NCBI GenBank assembly: GCA_038501195.1
Contig: JBBPUQ010000007.1
Span: 2,395,501-2,459,500, forward strand
Reading direction: 5' to 3'
From: Nemania diffusa
Lineage: Eukaryota > Ascomycota > Sordariomycetes > Xylariales > Xylariaceae
DNA length: 64,000 nucleotides
The notes beneath the pieces are model-generated. The model worked only from the letters and a program-made list of their open reading frames with translations. It ran no database searches and was not told the DNA's origin. A program made the position numbers and the translations under genes. Position 1 is the first letter of the stretch; each line of letters opens with the position of its first letter. This document shows, piece by piece, positions 19,516 to 31,482 of this stretch.

Positions 19516-22033
19516 GTTTTCTGAGCGGGTGGTTTTTTCGTGGGATGGCTCCCGCCGGAGCGAGTCAAGTCGCTTGCAATCTTATCAACCGGGTCTGACA
19601 GTGTGGGGTAAAGATCGCGGGGAGATAAGAAGTAAGGGTGTGTAGAAGGAAGAGAATGATATATCAACGACTAAGGTGTGAAACCCCAGAGCAGGAATCT
19701 CCAACGCGGAGAAGTTAAAAGAGTCCGATAGCTTGTCATGATAATCCTTTAAGGTGTTGAGGTTGATGCAGGCCGGACACAGCTGCACAGTTTCTTCGCC
19801 GAAGAAAATGGAACTCGAGCTGATGTGTGGGCGTCAAGGGCAGAACCCGGTATAGAACGAATTGGCCTTGTACCAATCGAGAAGTGCACGAGTCCAGCTA
19901 AGTTGACCTTCAGCGAGCGCCGTTTGCCTATGGTCATGTATAGAGAGCAGCAGTTCAGCGCAAGAGAGACGAGGGAATCTCAGTGAAATGGGCCGATATA
20001 CGATGTATGCCAGGCCGTTGGAATTTATACTTTCCGACGGTGTGGCGAGAGTCGAGCAGGAGGGGCAAGACGAGCGCTGGCGCAATACGCTGGCGCAGTG
20101 CGCTGGCTGCACGTTTCAGGAATCGAGAAGAAAAAAATTCAATGGGGGACGGAAACGGACACGGGCTGGTCCAGCACTTGGTCCAGTGTTTCTGCCGGGT
20201 GAGCTCAGAGCAGCGAATCTCATACGTCCAAAAAGGCCGGGGGCGTGAATGGATTGGGGGCGGGCCCAGCAGCAGAAGGGACTGATAAACGCTAGCCAAT
20301 ATATCGAGCTGCTTTATCGTACAAATGGTGAGCGATAAAAGGGATTTCTGCGCTGCGGAGCTAGTATAGGGAGAAAAGAGGAGGAGGCGGGCTTGGTCGA
20401 CCTCATCGACTATGTAGGTACGAGCCTATGTCGGAGGCTTTCGCGGTGCTGTTGCGGGCTTGGGCAGCAATGCTCCCTAGATTCCCAGGTACTCCCCGGT
20501 TTCTCTACCGCTAGATCATATTCTCATTCTTCAGTGCGGCATGGGGCGTGGCTGACGGGAGCGAGCGAGGAACAGCACGGGGTGTGCTGAGAACCAGTCC
20601 AGAGAGCGAGGGCGAGCCTTTTCGAGGTATATGTACCAAGCTGAGGCAGGCGGTGGGAAGTGAACAGAGATAGACAGGGAGACGTGAGCTGTCAGTCTCC
20701 CAGGCCCCTGGCACGATTAAAAAAGTCTGAGACGGCTAGAACGAGGACTCGGTCCCTTGAGGCTAGCCGCTTCAGGCGCTACTCAGCGCTGTCTGTCTAT
20801 GCGAGTGCACGTAGTACATAGTAGTATGCACATATACGCAGTAGGTAGACCGGGCCTGACTGAGGTAGACAGGTAGACAGGTAGACATTACGCAGTAGGT
20901 AGGGATGAGACCAGACCAGAACTCTGCCTATGGCAAGACGGAGCTAGCGGGTGTCAAGGTCAACCAGAGAAATCAGGGATGGCGGCACGTCTTCGTGCCC
21001 AATGATCGAGGGACCCGTCCTGCAGGCTAGTGGGAAAGGAAAAGGCATGACGGCGGCGGTGGAGGGAGGATGGGATGGGTTGCTTGGCTGAGGGGCCGCC
21101 AGAGGACGAAAGACCCGACGCCCAGGGTCCCGCATCGAATATTCTCGAGAACGCTGACCGAAAGAGACGAATGCCATAGGGCAATTGGACTGGGTCGATG
21201 GATGATGCAGCGTGCGCATTATTTATTCTGGTAATTCTTGTTGGTTAATCTGGCAAAAGTGTGCTGGAGGATGCGGCTGTTCGCACACCATCTATCTTAT
21301 CGTCTTATATGGCGGGTGTTGCCATATCCAGTCGTTTCGCGGTGCACTTAATGCCTAGGTACTTCGACCTGCCTAAGTCGGCAAGCCACTAATGCCGGTG
21401 AGGCGGCACGCATAAAGATCTCCCACTGATCCGCCCTCCATACAGTAGTCGATATTGTTGAACCGAAGCGAAGACCTTGCAGAGATTTTGCAGGTAGTCC
21501 GCAATAAGGAGAAAACACACAGCCGCTCCGTTACGAATAATACCCATTGTGTTATTAATACTAGCAGGCGCATTATATGTAAACCAAATATACGGAATTA
21601 TACTATTGTGCTTAACCTACCTAATCCACTTAGTATGTAGGCAGGTATAATAATACCGGGACTAACTGGTAAGGAATAGGCACTATATATAGTAGGTACT
21701 GGGAGAGGTATGAAAGCCACACGGCTTCGTGGGGTATTGTGGCTTCTTTGCCAAGGATCCGGGTACAGGGTAAGGGAACCCCCACCGAGGGGCAGGAGAT
21801 AGAGCCTGGGTACCTACCTAAGGTACTGTATCTATCTAGTACTGTAGGTGCCTGTCAACAAACGCGATAAGCTTTCTAGGCTCGAACTGCTGCCGATCGG
21901 ATCGCTATTGTTATTATTAGATCTACAGCAGACAGATTCTATGAAACAATCTTTCACAAGGAAAGCAACTCTGCGTCCGGTCTTGGCGATTCAAACACAC
22001 GACCCTCCTGTTTCGGCTCCTATCTAGATCATC
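19516..22033. other. Long intergenic (2.5 kb)
   Basis: Several overlapping ORFs of 60-115 codons occur on both strands at 19585-20300 and 20940-21220, none with a recognisable domain or consistent splice structure. TACCTA-type words and GTAGACAG repeats (about 20850-20890) are present. It should include promoters of both flanking, divergently transcribed genes. Confidence 0.4.
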
Positions 22034-22850
22034 ATGTCCCTTCTCTCAGCACACTTCGAGCAGATTGCGATATCATGCCAAGGCATCGACAGTCTCCCGT
22101 ATGGCCCATCACCACTAGTGACACATGAGAATATCTAATAAAGATGTCCCTAGGTTTCCACCCCCCAAGATCTTCACCAACGCCCTCCTCTCCAACCACG
22201 ACATCACATCCTTGATCCGCGACACCGAAGCCCACGAGCGCGCCCTCTTCTCCGTCCCGCCACCACCGCCCCCCGCGACGGCCCAGCCCCAAGATAATCC
22301 CAAGCCGTCCTCCCGCCGGCAGACCGTGTTCAACGTCGCCTCGGGCGAGGTCACGACGGCAGCCAACACGACGCGGGGCAGCGCGGCGGCAGTCCCGAGA
22401 CGCAACACGGCCGTGGCGGCGGTGCTGGGGGGCGCGCTACACGACCAGATCCGGCGGAGCGAGCGGCGCGGCGCCAAGGACGACGTCGACGTCGAGGTCC
22501 TGCTGCGCGGCGCCGAGAAGCTCTGCGGCGTGTACCCGCTGCCCGGCGCGCCCGAGCGCATCGCGGCGCAGCGCGCCAAGTACGCGCACGGGCGGAGCAC
22601 CCTGGCGTACTACGAGGCCAAGGTCGAGGAGCAGGCGGAGGCGCTCAGGCTGATGAATAAAGACCACTGGATGGACGAGGACGAGGACGAAGAGCCTGAG
22701 AGCGGCACTGGCGAGGCCGAGGAAATTATCACGGAGGAGGAGCTGAGGAGGACGGAGACTGAGGTCCGCGAGTTGGAGCGGAAGAAGAAGGAACTCCAGG
22801 AGAGACTACGGGGGATGGATAAGGATCTGGGAGGTCTGTTGCATATGTGA
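22034..22850 (+). CDS. spc34: DASH (Dam1) complex subunit Spc34
   Basis: Exons 22034-22098 and 22154-22850; the 55-bp intron (GTATGG...branch CTAAT...TAG) gives 253 residues. The spliced start MSLLSAHFEQIAIS joins to FPPPKIFTNALLS, HDITSLIRD and HERALFSVP, the signature of fungal Spc34. The middle contains the conserved RRSERRGAKDDVD and AAQRAKYAHGRSTLAYYE segments, and the C-terminal 60 residues form a coiled coil (EEELRRTETEVRELERKKKELQ region). Spc34 is part of the ten-protein ring that couples kinetochores to microtubules in mitosis. An unspliced reading would start at an internal ATG and lose the conserved N-terminal helix. Confidence 0.92.
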
Positions 22851-23300
22851 AGTTATTGAGTTTATGATACCCCATTAGAGAATCGTGTTTACCACGAGAA
22901 AGCACTTTTTTAAAGTTCTGTGTTGCTCTATATGCCTCGAGTTGCCGGCAGCGTAAATGTTAGAACGAGTTATATGACGGAACCTAAGTCAATTTCATTT
23001 CAGCGGAAAGATAACATCCCGGTGCGGTGGTTTCAACAGATTCCTATAGCTAACATATGAATTGGGCGTGGGTGGGAACATATGATGCATTTGCTGGACA
23101 CTTTCGCTATCAACTTAGCATAGTAAGACTCGTATCAAGAAGCACGGAATAAGCATCGTGAGACGTGATCTTCGGCGGAATGCTGTCAATTTCTACTAGA
23201 CGCAAGCCATATGACATTTCCTCTCATACAAAATGCCTAGCCTCGGCTCTTTCGCCGATTCCCAGAAAACCCCCGCCATCAATAACTAGATAGCAAGCTC
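22851..23300. other. Intergenic between convergent genes
   Basis: 3' regions of Spc34 and the small minus-strand gene. Nothing else is recognisable. Confidence 0.35.
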
Positions 23301-23633
23301 TCATTTCTCGTCCTCCTTAGGCTCTATTAAACCGTTAGTTACAATGCGCACCACTTCAGTCTCTCCTTCTCAGAGCCAGCGGAGTCAATCCCGCGAGTCA
23401 GAATAGGCAAACTACTCACGCCGGTTCTTTTCCCACTGTTTCGGCATCCCGCGGAAATGGGAGCGGAGCACCTTGGGTCCCGGGCCAGTCTCCTGGGCCT
23501 GTTGTTCCTGCGCCGAGCCATTTTCCGTGCTAGTTTCCGTCTTCGCATCATTTGCGGATGTGGTCTCGGGTGTTGGCTGCTGTGCGTCCTTTGCGGGGAC
23601 AGTCTGCCCTTGGTTTGCTGTGGCGTCACTCAT
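23301..23633 (-). CDS. Small hypothetical protein (78 residues), two exons
   Basis: Exons 23633-23420 and 23323-23301, intron 96 bp with GTGAGT donor, ACTAAC branch and TTTAATAG acceptor. The product starts MSDATANQG, is Gln/Thr/Glu-rich and disordered, then ends in a denser basic motif (KVLRSHFRGMPKQWEKN) and a charged tail. The strong splice signals and the compact conserved-looking C-terminus support a real small gene. I do not recognise the family. An in-frame upstream start at 23720 exists, but the MSDATA start looks more natural. Confidence 0.55.
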
Positions 23634-24400
23634 GTTGGATATCGTGGCGAAAGGCACTCGTAGTGGCTTATTTCTCTTTATGGGGATGGTACGTGGTGAC
23701 AGCTTAGATAAATATCTCATTACTTGTAGAAGCTCGGGGATATGGGATTGGAAATCTACATAGTTAAATATGTAGGGCCTCGATGGGGTCTTCTTTCATA
23801 ACTGCCTGAAGCAGCAACGGCCGTTTCACGATGTGGCGTGACTAAGGGTGACGTCATGCCCATAATGATGATGAATCTACCTAGATACCTAGGTACCTAC
23901 TGCGTATGTATACGTAGATTAGGTACCTATAGGCAGCAAACAATCATCCCTTGAATGCCCATTAGTAGATAGTAGAGACAAGAACCTTGTCGAGGCACAT
24001 ATCTACTCGTTTTCATGCCATACGAGCAAAACAAATCTTCCAGATTTAAACAATCCCATTCACAAATGAATGATGTGCTTCAACTATCTATGTAAGGAGA
24101 CCATTTTAGTCGTGTGATGTGCCCCAGGTGTATCCAATATGCCTGCTAGAGGCCAAGTAGGTAGAAAGTAGACCAATCGCAGTAATCAACACAAAACTCC
24201 CGAGTTATTCGCACACTCGTGTAGACCGAATAGGTACCTAAGCTTCGCCTGCCCATAAATATAAATCAAGACCGGCGTGAGCCCAGTCTATTAGTTGCTC
24301 GTCGGCCCGCTCCGAGAGCGGCATACCTGTCTATCGATTTTTTTCCTCCCAAGACAGCGCTCGCTTTCCGCCTTGTGCAACGGCGCAACTCAAACTAGTT
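23634..24400. other. Intergenic with three TAGGTACCTA copies
   Basis: Exact copies of TAGGTACCTA occur at 23890-23899, 23920-23929 and 24231-24240. No gene is recognisable. Confidence 0.45.
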
Positions 24401-25156
24401 CTATTCGGTAAGTCCTATCGACTCGTCCGTCTGCCATTCGAGGTAGACGACATTGATCCATCTCGTGCCGTCCCAATACAAGCTTATCCAGGCGCCCTTC
24501 TCCTCCAGCAGCATCGCACCTCGCACTCTGGGCGACGCATCCAGCTTCCTCGCAAACGCCTCGATCTGTGGTATCAAGGTAGATGCGACGTCATAGAGCC
24601 GGTTGTTAGTCGCCGGGAGGTAGATGTCGTTGTCTACGCCCCTCAGCGAGGCGAGGCAGAGCACCAATGTGCCCCCCTCGACCTCGGGGTCCGGTGCCGT
24701 GAACACCCTGGTCCCGAGATCGCTCGCCCAAACAGCGTCCGCGGGGATGTGGCCGACGTCTTCGTGGAACTCGACCTCGCTGCCGCTATACTCGGCCAGC
24801 AGCATCTTGCCCATCTTCCAGAAACGCGCCTGCCTACAATCCGTGTCGGGGGCCAATGCGATGTGCCGCACCACGTCACGGGCTATCATGCACCGCGTTT
24901 CCCAGTCCAACTCTTGATCGAGCACTAAAAACCCTATTGACACGAAAATTGTGGCGTAGACGCGGGCCTGTAAAGGCCGCGGGCCCTTGGTGTTTTGGCC
25001 ATAGTGGCTAGTCCGCGGACCATGACGCGATATTCCCGATCGCGAGAAGAGATACCGCTGCCATGGTGAGGTTGGCTGTGGCCGTGGCGACCTTAAAAAG
25101 CTGGAGCTGAGGCTGCGGGCTGGGTTGCGATACGCAGCCCAAAGTTGGCGCAGCAT
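24401..25156 (-). CDS. Hypothetical protein with mitochondrial-type presequence and one membrane segment
   Basis: Single exon of 251 residues starting MLRQLWAAYRNPARS. The first 60 residues are rich in Arg, Ser and Pro with almost no acidic residues, as in mitochondrial targeting sequences. A single hydrophobic segment lies at about 70-85 (VYATIFVSIGFLVL). The remaining 165 residues are soluble and acidic, with TDCRQARFWKMGKML and a C-terminal WISLYWDGTRWINVVYLEW block. The arrangement suggests an inner-membrane-anchored protein; no family was recognised. The frame is open upstream to 25408, but that extension lacks protein-like composition. Confidence 0.6.
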   Translation of the reverse strand: MLRQLWAAYRNPARSLSSSFLRSPRPQPTSPWQRYLFSRSGISRHGPRTSHYGQNTKGPRPLQARVYATIFVSIGFLVLDQELDWETRCMIARDVVRHIALAPDTDCRQARFWKMGKMLLAEYSGSEVEFHEDVGHIPADAVWASDLGTRVFTAPDPEVEGGTLVLCLASLRGVDNDIYLPATNNRLYDVASTLIPQIEAFARKLDASPRVRGAMLLEEKGAWISLYWDGTRWINVVYLEWQTDESIGLTE

Positions 25157-28100
25157 GTGAATGCACGATGAGTGAGGCTTGGCTACGAGGGAGATGGCTT
25201 GGACGACGCTGTAGGCAAGATGCACTAGGAATAAAGGACGCGAAATGAAATATAAGGATGGGCTGTCGTTAACTGCCACGTTCAACGATCCCTGGAAGGA
25301 ACTCGTTGGAGCGCAGGGTGAGCCGAAGGGAAATTTTAGGAGCTGAAACCCAAGGTGTCGGCGCAGTAGTCTGATATCTGATAGGTACTTCTGTATTCCA
25401 GGCCTCATGTCTTGATCCGTGCGCCGGGCGAGTACGTAATAGCGACAGACCCTGTCCTAGACTCCCAAGAAATTGCCGTTTTAGGAACCATAGGGCTGAT
25501 GGCCCGCCTAACGATAGAGTGTAGTGCACTTCGGTAGGTAGGGCAGTAGGTAATAAGGAATGATTTTGCGTCTGCAGGGAACATACCTAATTCGAAGCAA
25601 TAAACAGCAACAAGATCATAATAAATCAAGGACTGCGCCTCCCTTGGCTGAGAGGGATAGTTTAAATTGGAAAAAGACTGAGTGCTTGTCAAACCTTCTA
25701 ATTAAGCCACTGCTTGTGTCAGCACACTACAGAGCAGAGGAGGTCGAAAGTAGGCACTGTGCCTAAATATCTGTAGTGTATAGTGAGATAGGTACTCACT
25801 TGTATGTAAAGAGGTCATGAATACTACCTGCCTAGATAGCGCGATCTGCCATATATAAACATACATATACAGCAATTACTTGCCCTATTATATAACCTAA
25901 TAATATTAGAGGCTTGGATTATAGATGAGGTAAAGATGGAGAACGTACATGAAGAAATCTAACATATCTAAGCTCATGCAATGAAACAAAACCAAATGCG
26001 TGTTTTTTTTCAATCAAACACCAAGTAAGAATTACTCACCTTGAAACCCACACACACTACAAAACATCCCCTCCAAAAGTAACTCAAAATTGAGGAGAGA
26101 AATTGAGTAGGCCGACACATACGGAGCAACTAGGACCTGGAGTCAGATGAGCAAAGCCATTACGTTTCTGCTCGTGTTTCTCGAGTTCCTCGTTCGCAGC
26201 TGTCACTTTGCTTGAATCAACTTCAGATTCTTTCCATACCTTCTCTAGACTCACGCCACTTACTCGAGCTGTAGCGCACGAATTGATCTTCGCGCGGGTA
26301 AATTTATATGTACCAAAACGTTTGTGACTCCCACCACGAGCGTTATTATGTATAATAGCATGGTAGGGTATCATAAAACAACGGCTCATAAAGCTGGGCT
26401 GTCGAGGCACACATATTCATGTACTTGCTCAAACACAGACTGTTTATCCCTAATCAACGGTCTACTAGAGTCTTCTACCCCTTGAATTTTAGGATTTTGG
26501 GATTTGCCTCTTGTTCCTGCTGCTGCGAACTTATCTTCAGTCTATTACTCGAAGAAACCTGGGAATAGATCCGTGATACTGAGATTTGATACTCTAGATC
26601 TTCTTGATAACTGCTACTATATTATATATATAAAAGACTTGTATATGTGCTAAAACGGTAACGCTATTGTTTGAATTAATAGCACCGCATCGAAGTTACT
26701 TTGTTCGTAAATTACACTCTTTTCTTTTGTAAAGTGGCATCATTGTTGAGGCATGGGGAATATTGAGACTTACTCTAGGCGATTTATGTCTTATTCTAGA
26801 TTGTATAGGTTTTGTTAAATATAGGTTCATGGACTTGATATGCGGGAATCTAGTCAATATCGGTGTTGATTTAGGATGTAGTAAGCCCATGAGGAAATTA
26901 AGAGTAGTATTTACAATATGAGCTGAGTAGTCTTTAGCATTAAATATACTAGTAGAATTGACATGAGTGCTAGTTAATTACCTTTTATGGAACCCCCATT
27001 CACATTACTCGATGGGCTAGATACCTGTCATTGAATCTCGGATAATACACCAGCCAATATCATCCTTCCTTTTCATTACAGCGAACGTAATAACCCCGAC
27101 TGGTTACTATGTTAGTCTTCAATATCCATAGCTCCTACTGGTGCTGTTTCTCTAAACAACAAAGCGAGTTCTCATGAGACATATATTCATGGAGGTACAC
27201 ATCTTTAGTGACGTTGGGTTTACTTTTCAAGTAGACTCCGGGGTGCCAGGCTGGGGAGAATTTCCGCTACGCTGTAAGATAATAACATGTGTATAAATGA
27301 CCTAAGATGGTTAATACCTAAAAATATTAATGGATTTTGCTTGAAACTTAGAGAAATGTGACTCTTCTTGGCGATGGTCCTAGCTGATTAAGCTTATCTT
27401 GCTAGTCACATAGCTATCTCAAAATCACCCACGCTAAGATGACTAATGAATTAGGTAAATCATAAGTAGGAGACTGTAGATCTTTAGATAGAAATCAGTG
27501 AAGATTATTCTAGTATATCTATAGGGCAATACTTTAGTAGGTAGTTCTCTGGCATTACGCAGAGGTTCGATCTGTTGAGGGCTGCAGGGGTGCTTGTAGG
27601 CATTATTACCCCGATTAGGTAATTCTTTCGGGCTGCCCTATATCAGTGTAACGTGCCGCTTTCGGTTGACAGGATATATACTGCAGATAATACACTTGGC
27701 CGCCTAAGCCCCCTTAGCCTTTAACCCTGAGCATGATAGCAGACGATGGCGTTCGGTTTAGGGGCTATGTTTCGGCAACCGAACGGTCACCTGTCCTTGA
27801 AATGATCTAGATAAACAATTGTCAAGCTTAGATAGCCTTAACTATCTACTGCTTGAGATAGATACAAGGTTACTCTAACACGATTCTAAATTTTTGACTA
27901 TACCCCTGTACCTAGCCTAATACTTTAAAGTTTAAGGGATTTAAGCTTACTTTTTGATACTTGATTGGTGTGCGTGTCTGGGTGACGCACAGGAGATGGC
28001 AATCCCCATCCTCCTTATAATGTGGCTTTTATTTGTAGCTAGACAGGAATCAGCCTAACTGCCAAGGTGGTTCTCGTGCACCAGAAACATCAGGTAGGCA

Positions 28101-28294
28101 TGGCAGTTCGTGAATGTCAAAAATACACAGCCACCGACCGTGCGCAATCGCACTATTGAACGTTATTCCACTGTACTGGGGTTTTCACCCGCCCTCGATT
28201 TCTTATTCTCCCCTGCCCGGCACGAGTCCATGACAATAGGAGCTTCAACTGCCACGACACATTGTTTTGATTATTGTGAAGACTGGGCGCGACA
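25157..28294. other. Long gene-poor stretch (3.1 kb), moderately AT-rich
   Basis: No supportable gene. 25780-28000 has raised A+T and many TA-rich words. A 108-codon minus-strand ORF (26084-26410) has no recognisable domain. The stretch may hold decayed repeats, but I could not identify one. Confidence 0.4.
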
Positions 28295-30309
28295 ATGAAA
28301 GCGTTTTTAGCAAGGTTCCACCGATCTTCAGGGTCTCGGGTCTCGCCCCCAGCGTGCAATGCCCACGACATCTTCGCGCGCCTCCCGTTCGAGCTCCACG
28401 TGCTCGTCGTCGCGCACCTGGAGCCCAGGGACATAGACGCGGGCCTGGGCGCGAGTCGCATCCTGCGCCTGATGTGGTTGAGCGACGAGATGTGGCCGGC
28501 CCTGGCCGACCGCTGGTTCCCCGGGCTCGCGCAGCACATCCGCCTGACCGGCGGCGGCGCCGCCGACGACGAGCGGGCGAGGAGCGACATGTTCCGCCGC
28601 AGCCTGCACCGCATCTGCAGGCAGACCGGGGGCAAGTTCGCCGCCGCCATGCACTACGGCTTCGGCCTCGCGTCCGACGAGTTCTTCCAGCTGAGCAAGA
28701 ACGTGCCCGTCGCCGAGGGCGGCGTGCATTCCTTCTGGGACGTGGAGAATCTGGAGATGGAGTACGCGCAGCGCATCCCTCGCTTCATGATGTACTCCAA
28801 CGGCCGCGCGGCGTGGTGGCCTGAGGGGTATAGTATGCCGGTATGTCGTCGTGTCCCGGATTTGCATACTGGTTCGCGAATCGGCAGTTACTGATCTTGC
28901 ATACTGCAGTACTTGGCTGTTGTCGATGATTTGCGGAGTAGGGTGAGGAAGGCGTACCTATTCCCCAATCACGGCACGTCAACACGTGGGTATGAGACAG
29001 CTATGGGCGAAAAGCTCTTCATTATGGGCCATGGCACTAAGCTGCATGTCTGGCATTTGGAACTCAATCGGTTAGAGTCGTTTGAAGTACCTGCGAAGTT
29101 CAAGCGCTGTATCGCCGGGGGCGAAACGGTATTGGTGGTTTGTCAAAACTCCGAGATTTATCTCTGGAAGTTTGGTGGAAAACTAAAGCACGTTGACAGT
29201 AAGTCGTGTTGACTACTCTATTTTTATTTAGGGGCATTGTTGGTCGCTTGAGATCTGTAAAGAGTTCTCGAAGACCCGAGCTTTCTCGGCACCTGTTGTT
29301 TTTCCAGTCACAGCAATCACTAATTCATGTTTCAGTGCACAGACTTTCATGCTATCCAAGGGAATATGTTGCTTCAGGCGGTCCACCAGTCTGGCCACCA
29401 AGGATTTGGCTCTCCTCCCAGCGCGGCCTGCATCTTAGGAATAGTCAGCTACTTATTGACTTTATCCTTTCTCCTAATACCAGCGGTGTCTTTTTCGCCA
29501 TCACACTAGCACTGGACGGGACCGGGAAGCTAACGGTATACGAGATATGCGACGGCGAAGTTGCGGCAACATACGTTATGGAGGATCGTATTTATTCGGA
29601 TCCAAGGACAAGTGAGAGGGGGCTTTTGAACTGGGAGAAGATAAACTCCTTTGGGGGCTACTGTCTCGTCCAGGTCATTCAGGAGCCCTCGACTACCGAT
29701 GGTGCAGAAGGAGACTATGACGCTTGTCCATGTGGTCGAAAGTCCCGACAGCTTGTCTCGCTATGCTTTAATATCTACACCAAATCGTTCACAACTCTTC
29801 GTCATCATCTTGGCGAGCTAAGCCCTTGGATATCTCATGTTTGGAATAATAGGTTGTTCATAATGGACGATAAATTTCATAGACCAAAGACTGCACCAAC
29901 TCGACGACCTGTCATGTCGCTTGCGCCTTGCACAGAGGTCGATACACCTCGTGAGAGAGCCGCCTCGATCCCCATGTACACTACGATTCACGAGAACGTG
30001 CCCTTCGTCTACCGCCGGCGTCGAGTACCATTTGATACGGGAGATATGGGCGAAAGACTCAATATTGAGCTTGGACTCGATGTTCTTCAAGAATTCTCAC
30101 CAGAACCAACGTGGAAGGACCGTTATATCCCCTGTCCTTCCGAGATAAACCCAGGCAGACTGGTCGGCGATGACGACTTTCTCGTTTTCGTCAATTCGCC
30201 TAGCTATACAGTTCTTAGCTTCGGCGAGGGATTTCCTTCAAAGATGCCTAGTGTGGACGAGACTAGGTATTGGTGGAGGAAGCCAAAAACGAAAGACAGC
30301 TTGCGATGA
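28295..30309 (+). CDS. F-box protein
   Basis: Exons 28295-28840, 28910-29198 and 29336-30309 give 602 residues. Intron 1 is 69 bp (GTATGT...CTGCAG); intron 2 is 137 bp (GTAAGT, branch CACTAAT, TTTCAG). Residues about 22-70 form an F-box-like segment (HDIFARLPFELHVLVVAHLEPRDI, then WLSDEMWPALADRWF). The middle holds WD-like beta strands (KLFIMGHGTKLHVWHLE, VLVVCQNSEIYLWKF), and conserved GTGKLTVYEI, YVMEDRIY and CPCGRKS follow. F-box proteins of this large fungal group recruit substrates to SCF ubiquitin ligases; the target is unknown. Shorter alternative acceptors in intron 2 are out of frame or leave an intron of only about 33 bp. The first part is GC-rich compared with the rest. Confidence 0.8.
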
Positions 30310-30560
30310 AATATTTGTCTGCGGTAGGAAAATGTTACGCTCACATCGATTCAAGGTCTTTAGTGGGTTTTAGCGCACGTTGCTTATTTATTTAGGCGGT
30401 CGCCCCTAGCTGAGGTAGCATTTTCCGGCGAGACAAAATTGGTTTAGTGACATTAGGTCTACAAATCTTGGCAGAACTCAATGTGAGTGCATGTGCCTGT
30501 GAGTTGAGTATTCTTCCATACCTTCTCCTACTGGACACTCTTTGTACATACGCAGCTGTC

Positions 30561-31343
30561 ATGTCAACGATAAAGCCTTTTGACCCCTTTCGCTCCGAGA
30601 GGCTGGTATATCGTGCCGTGGAAGACACCCCTGAAGATGAAGCGTTCGTCCACGCAATCCAGCGCGACGCGGAGGCACAATCTGGGGCTAGCTACGGCTT
30701 ATTGAGGCCGGAGAGCGTTAAAAGCAGCAACGAATTCAAGGAGCACATCACGAAATGCCTGCTCGGCGCCATCATCTGCCTTCCTCCGGCGGATGAAAAG
30801 CAGCCTGCTGGTGAGCCCGTTGGTATCCTGTGTTTGAAAGCGAATCCTCCGTCCTGGGCGCCGCACAGATGGACCGACATCAGCATCGACGTTTTAAAGA
30901 AGCACCAAGGGAAGGGGTATGGTGGTGAAGCCATCAGGTGGTCGCTTTGGTGGGCCTTTCAAATGGCTGGGCTGCATCGCGTCCAAATACAAGCCTTCTC
31001 CTTCAACGCCGGTGCTACGAAACTTTATGAGAGGCTCGGATTCAAAGAGGAGGGTCGAATACGTGACCATATTGTTAGTCCCCCGGATTTTGTTTTACCC
31101 CTTTTCGATACGCCTGAGAGTCATAGATTGCCATTAATGGGCATCCCACCCTCTTACTGCTCCTATGAGCTCCCAAACAACAATTTTTACCGTGAGTGGG
31201 TGTTATTGACTCTAGTGCTATAATAGTGGTTTGCCGGGAGCTGGCACGATGGCCTTATATATGGTATTCTGGAAGACGAGTGGCGGGACGAACAGAAGAG
31301 AGCCGGGAGAGACCTCACATCCTGCACTGGGAGGAGAACTTAA
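30561..31343 (+). CDS. GNAT-family N-acetyltransferase
   Basis: Exons 30561-31073 and 31227-31343; the 153-bp intron uses GTTAGT and AATAG. The 209-residue protein starts MSTIKPFDPF and has the GNAT fold: RSERLVYRAV strand, EPVGILCL, ISIDVLKKHQGKGYGGEAI with the acetyl-CoA loop Q116-G122, and AFSFNAGATKLYERLGFKEEGRIRDHI. Splicing appends WFAGSWHDGLIYGILEDEW, the standard end of this subfamily, which the unspliced frame lacks. Probably acetylates an amine on a small molecule or protein N-terminus (RimJ/RimL-like). The unspliced reading gives a different C-terminus ending at 31223. Confidence 0.85.
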
Positions 31344-31482
31344 GCATCATCATCAATTTTTGCATGTAGTAGATCGCCAACTACACTTTGTGCAGCTACT
31401 TTGATCATTTCCAGAAATGATATCATATGACGTAGATTATCGTGTTAATATTTTGATTCATTCTAATAAGTAGCAGTTCTTC

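Noticed and set aside
26084..26410. 108-codon minus-strand ORF
   Set aside because: No recognisable domain, isolated in an AT-rich stretch, and no splice partners found.
26940..27120. Minus-strand reading with a KRKDDIGW-like stretch resembling a reverse-transcriptase motif
   Set aside because: The match is short, breaks immediately and lacks neighbouring RT motifs.
29199..29231. Very short (33 bp) alternative intron in the F-box gene ending TTTATTTAG
   Set aside because: Too short for fungal splicing; the 137-bp version with a branch site gives an equally open frame.
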